Source: Pseudomonadota bacterium (GTDB lineage: Bacteria; Pseudomonadota; Gammaproteobacteria; UBA9214). Taken from it: a stretch of DNA of 64,000 nucleotides. The stretch covers positions 310,001-374,000 of the forward strand of contig JAWLAI010000006.1 of NCBI GenBank assembly GCA_041395565.1. The letters are read 5' to 3'. A program made the translations under genes and the position numbers. The notes under the pieces were generated by a model, which saw only the letters and a program-made list of their open reading frames with translations, ran no database searches and was not told the origin of the DNA. Below, piece after piece: positions 62,486 to 64,000 of this stretch; within the stretch, counting starts at the first letter, position 1; each line of letters starts with the position of its first letter.

Positions 62486-63979
62486 TCAACCCGGCTGACC
62501 CGGAGCCGGCAGCTGCATGGCTGCCGGCCAGACACCCAGATCGATACCCCACACACGCGGCAGCAGGAACCAGACGCAGGCCGTGATCAGGACGATGCCG
62601 ATCAGATTGAGCCAGAAGCCCGCCTTTGCCATCTGCTGGATCGTCACGTAACGGCTGCTGAAGACGATGGCGTTCGGCGGCGTGGCGACCGGCAGCATGA
62701 AGGCGAACGAGGCGGCCACCACCGCCGCCACCATGACCCCGAAGGGATGCACCCCGATAGCAGCCGCGAGCGCCGCCATGACCGGTAACAGCAGCGAAGC
62801 GGTAGCGGTGTTGGATGTCACCTCGGTCAGGAAAATGACCAGCGTCACCACGCAGGCGAGCAGCAGCCACAGGTCGATGCCCTCCAGCGCGACCAGCCGG
62901 TCGGCCAGCCATTGCGCCAGCCCGGTCTCGTTGAAGCCCTGCGCCAGCGCGAAGCCCCCGCCGAACAGGATGATGATGTCCCAGGGTATGGTCACCGCGG
63001 TTTTCCAATCGAGCAGGAACTCGCGCCGTTTGAGATCGACCGGGATCAGAAACAGCAGCAGCGCCCCGGCGATGGCGATGGTGGAGTCCTGCACCTGGCG
63101 CAGTGCCGCCGGCTGGTAGAAGCCGCGCAGCACCCACAGGCAGGCTACCGTGAGAAACACCGCGGCCACCTGCCGTTCCTGGCGCGTCATCGGACCGAGC
63201 CGCAGCAGCTGCTCGCGGATGTATGCCCGCCCACCCGGCAACTGCCCCCCTGCGCAGCGAAACTGGACGCGGGTCAGGTACAGCCAGGTCAAGACCAGCA
63301 TCACCAGCGCGACGGGCAAACCGAAGGCCATCCACGTGCCGAAGCTGATGCTGTAGCCGAAGCTGCGCTCGACCACCCCGGCGAATATGGCATTGGGGGG
63401 CGTCCCGATCAGCGTGGCCACCCCGCCGATGGAGGCGGCATAACCGATACCGAGCATCAGGGCGACACCGAAACCCGCCGCACCGGCGTCGGTTCCACCG
63501 CGGCCCTCCAGCTCGCGCAGTACCGCGGCGGCGATGGTAACCATCATCATGGTGGTAGCCGTGTTGCTGATCCACATGGACAGCAGCGCCGTGGCGAGCA
63601 TGAAACCCAGGACGATACGCCGCGGGGTCACGCCGACGATGCGAATGGTGTGCAGGGCGATACGGTGGTGCAGGTTCCATTTCTCGATGGTGACCGCGAT
63701 GAGGAAGCCACCCAGGAACAGGTAGATCAGATGATGGCCATAGGCGCGCGTGACCGCCGCCCCGTCCATCACGCCGAACAGCGGAAACAGTGCCACCGGC
63801 AGCAGCGCGGTGGCGGGGATCGGGATCGCCTCGGTCAGCCACCACACTGCCATCAACGCCGCCACGGCGGCCATGCGCATACCCGCGGGCGTCATTCCGG
63901 CCGGCAGCGGCAGGGCCAGCAGCGCCAGCAGCAGCGCCGGTCCGAGCAGCAGGCCGACCAGGTGGCGCCGCTCAGGCAA
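62486..63979 (-). CDS. SLC13/DASS family transporter
   Basis: A 497-residue integral membrane protein with about 12-13 helices. The two SNT signatures are present (SNTATTMMM and TSNTATASLLLPV), as is PPNAI in both halves, so it is a sodium-coupled dicarboxylate, phosphate or sulfate transporter. The start is TTG 63979, with AGGAG 7 nt upstream and an in-frame TGA just before it; the gene is thus complete in the window. The substrate is not determinable, though sulfate would fit the sulfur context. Confidence 0.87.
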   Translation of the reverse strand: MPERRHLVGLLLGPALLLALLALPLPAGMTPAGMRMAAVAALMAVWWLTEAIPIPATALLPVALFPLFGVMDGAAVTRAYGHHLIYLFLGGFLIAVTIEKWNLHHRIALHTIRIVGVTPRRIVLGFMLATALLSMWISNTATTMMMVTIAAAVLRELEGRGGTDAGAAGFGVALMLGIGYAASIGGVATLIGTPPNAIFAGVVERSFGYSISFGTWMAFGLPVALVMLVLTWLYLTRVQFRCAGGQLPGGRAYIREQLLRLGPMTRQERQVAAVFLTVACLWVLRGFYQPAALRQVQDSTIAIAGALLLFLIPVDLKRREFLLDWKTAVTIPWDIIILFGGGFALAQGFNETGLAQWLADRLVALEGIDLWLLLACVVTLVIFLTEVTSNTATASLLLPVMAALAAAIGVHPFGVMVAAVVAASFAFMLPVATPPNAIVFSSRYVTIQQMAKAGFWLNLIGIVLITACVWFLLPRVWGIDLGVWPAAMQLPAPGQPG

Positions 63980-64000
63980 GACTCAGCTCCTGCTGCGCCG

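Noticed and set aside
1..64000. tRNA, rRNA, CRISPR array or complete insertion sequence
   Set aside because: None was recognisable; no cloverleaf-like segments, direct-repeat arrays or transposase motifs were seen, though reading by eye may miss a tRNA.

Overview
The window reads as a chromosomal segment of a GC-rich, motile, sulfur-oxidising gammaproteobacterium (Chromatiales/Ectothiorhodospiraceae-like). This rests on three things: a polar-flagellum gene set with sigma-54 promoters and an FlrC-type activator, a sulfur globule protein gene, and many small families typical of gammaproteobacteria (DUF3301, DUF1820, DUF481, SixA, an MSHA-like pilus). The species cannot be named from sequence alone.

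Layout. (1) 1-14935, minus strand: flagellar basal body, switch and export genes flrC-fliE-F-G-H-I-J, fliK, fliL, fliM-N-O-P (fliP is cut by the left edge). At least four sigma-54 promoters can be read (before flrC, fliK, fliL and fliM). Three plus-strand surface-glycan genes (3272-6013: a conserved hypothetical with a frameshift, a sulfotransferase, a glycosyltransferase) sit between fliL and fliM, and a duplicated fliL promoter and fliL head precedes fliM. (2) 15388-19425: a small DUF gene, then the minus-strand filament operon fliC-flaG-fliD-fliS-fliT. (3) 19852-22170: a J-domain/zinc-ribbon/PilZ protein and four small genes. (4) 22222-27823: an exported protein, a degenerate receiver, a sulfur globule protein gene with a 15-bp-arm palindrome in its promoter, an ArsR-type regulator with two cysteines placed like those of persulfide sensors, and a response regulator plus hybrid histidine kinase. 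(5) 27911-31033: a divergent Nramp-like transporter, an outer-membrane DUF481 protein and an acyltransferase. (6) 31147-50324, minus strand: a large MSHA-like type IV pilus locus (secretin, PilM/N/O/P-like proteins, five pilin-like proteins, GspF and GspE homologues) interleaved with c-di-GMP and signalling genes. It includes a 1165-residue PilX-type pilin/adhesin fusion, an Asp-repeat minor pilin and a STAS-MshEN-ATPase fusion. (7) 50321-64000: a histidine kinase, a lipase-like protein, a small TTG-start gene with its own terminator, a CDP-archaeol-synthase homologue, a phosphoesterase, a potassium channel pair, polyphosphate kinase, SixA, glutaredoxin, a MITE-like element and a SLC13/DASS transporter.

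How the parts fit: flagellum and pilus are the two surface machines, and c-di-GMP proteins (PilZ, GGDEF, GGDEF-EAL, MshEN) lie next to both, suggesting a swim/attach switch. The most interesting hypotheses are a small persulfide-responsive sulfur globule module (23594-24520), the Ca-binding-like tip complex of the pilus, and a flagellar hierarchy run by an activator that has lost its receiver domain and has no kinase gene beside it.
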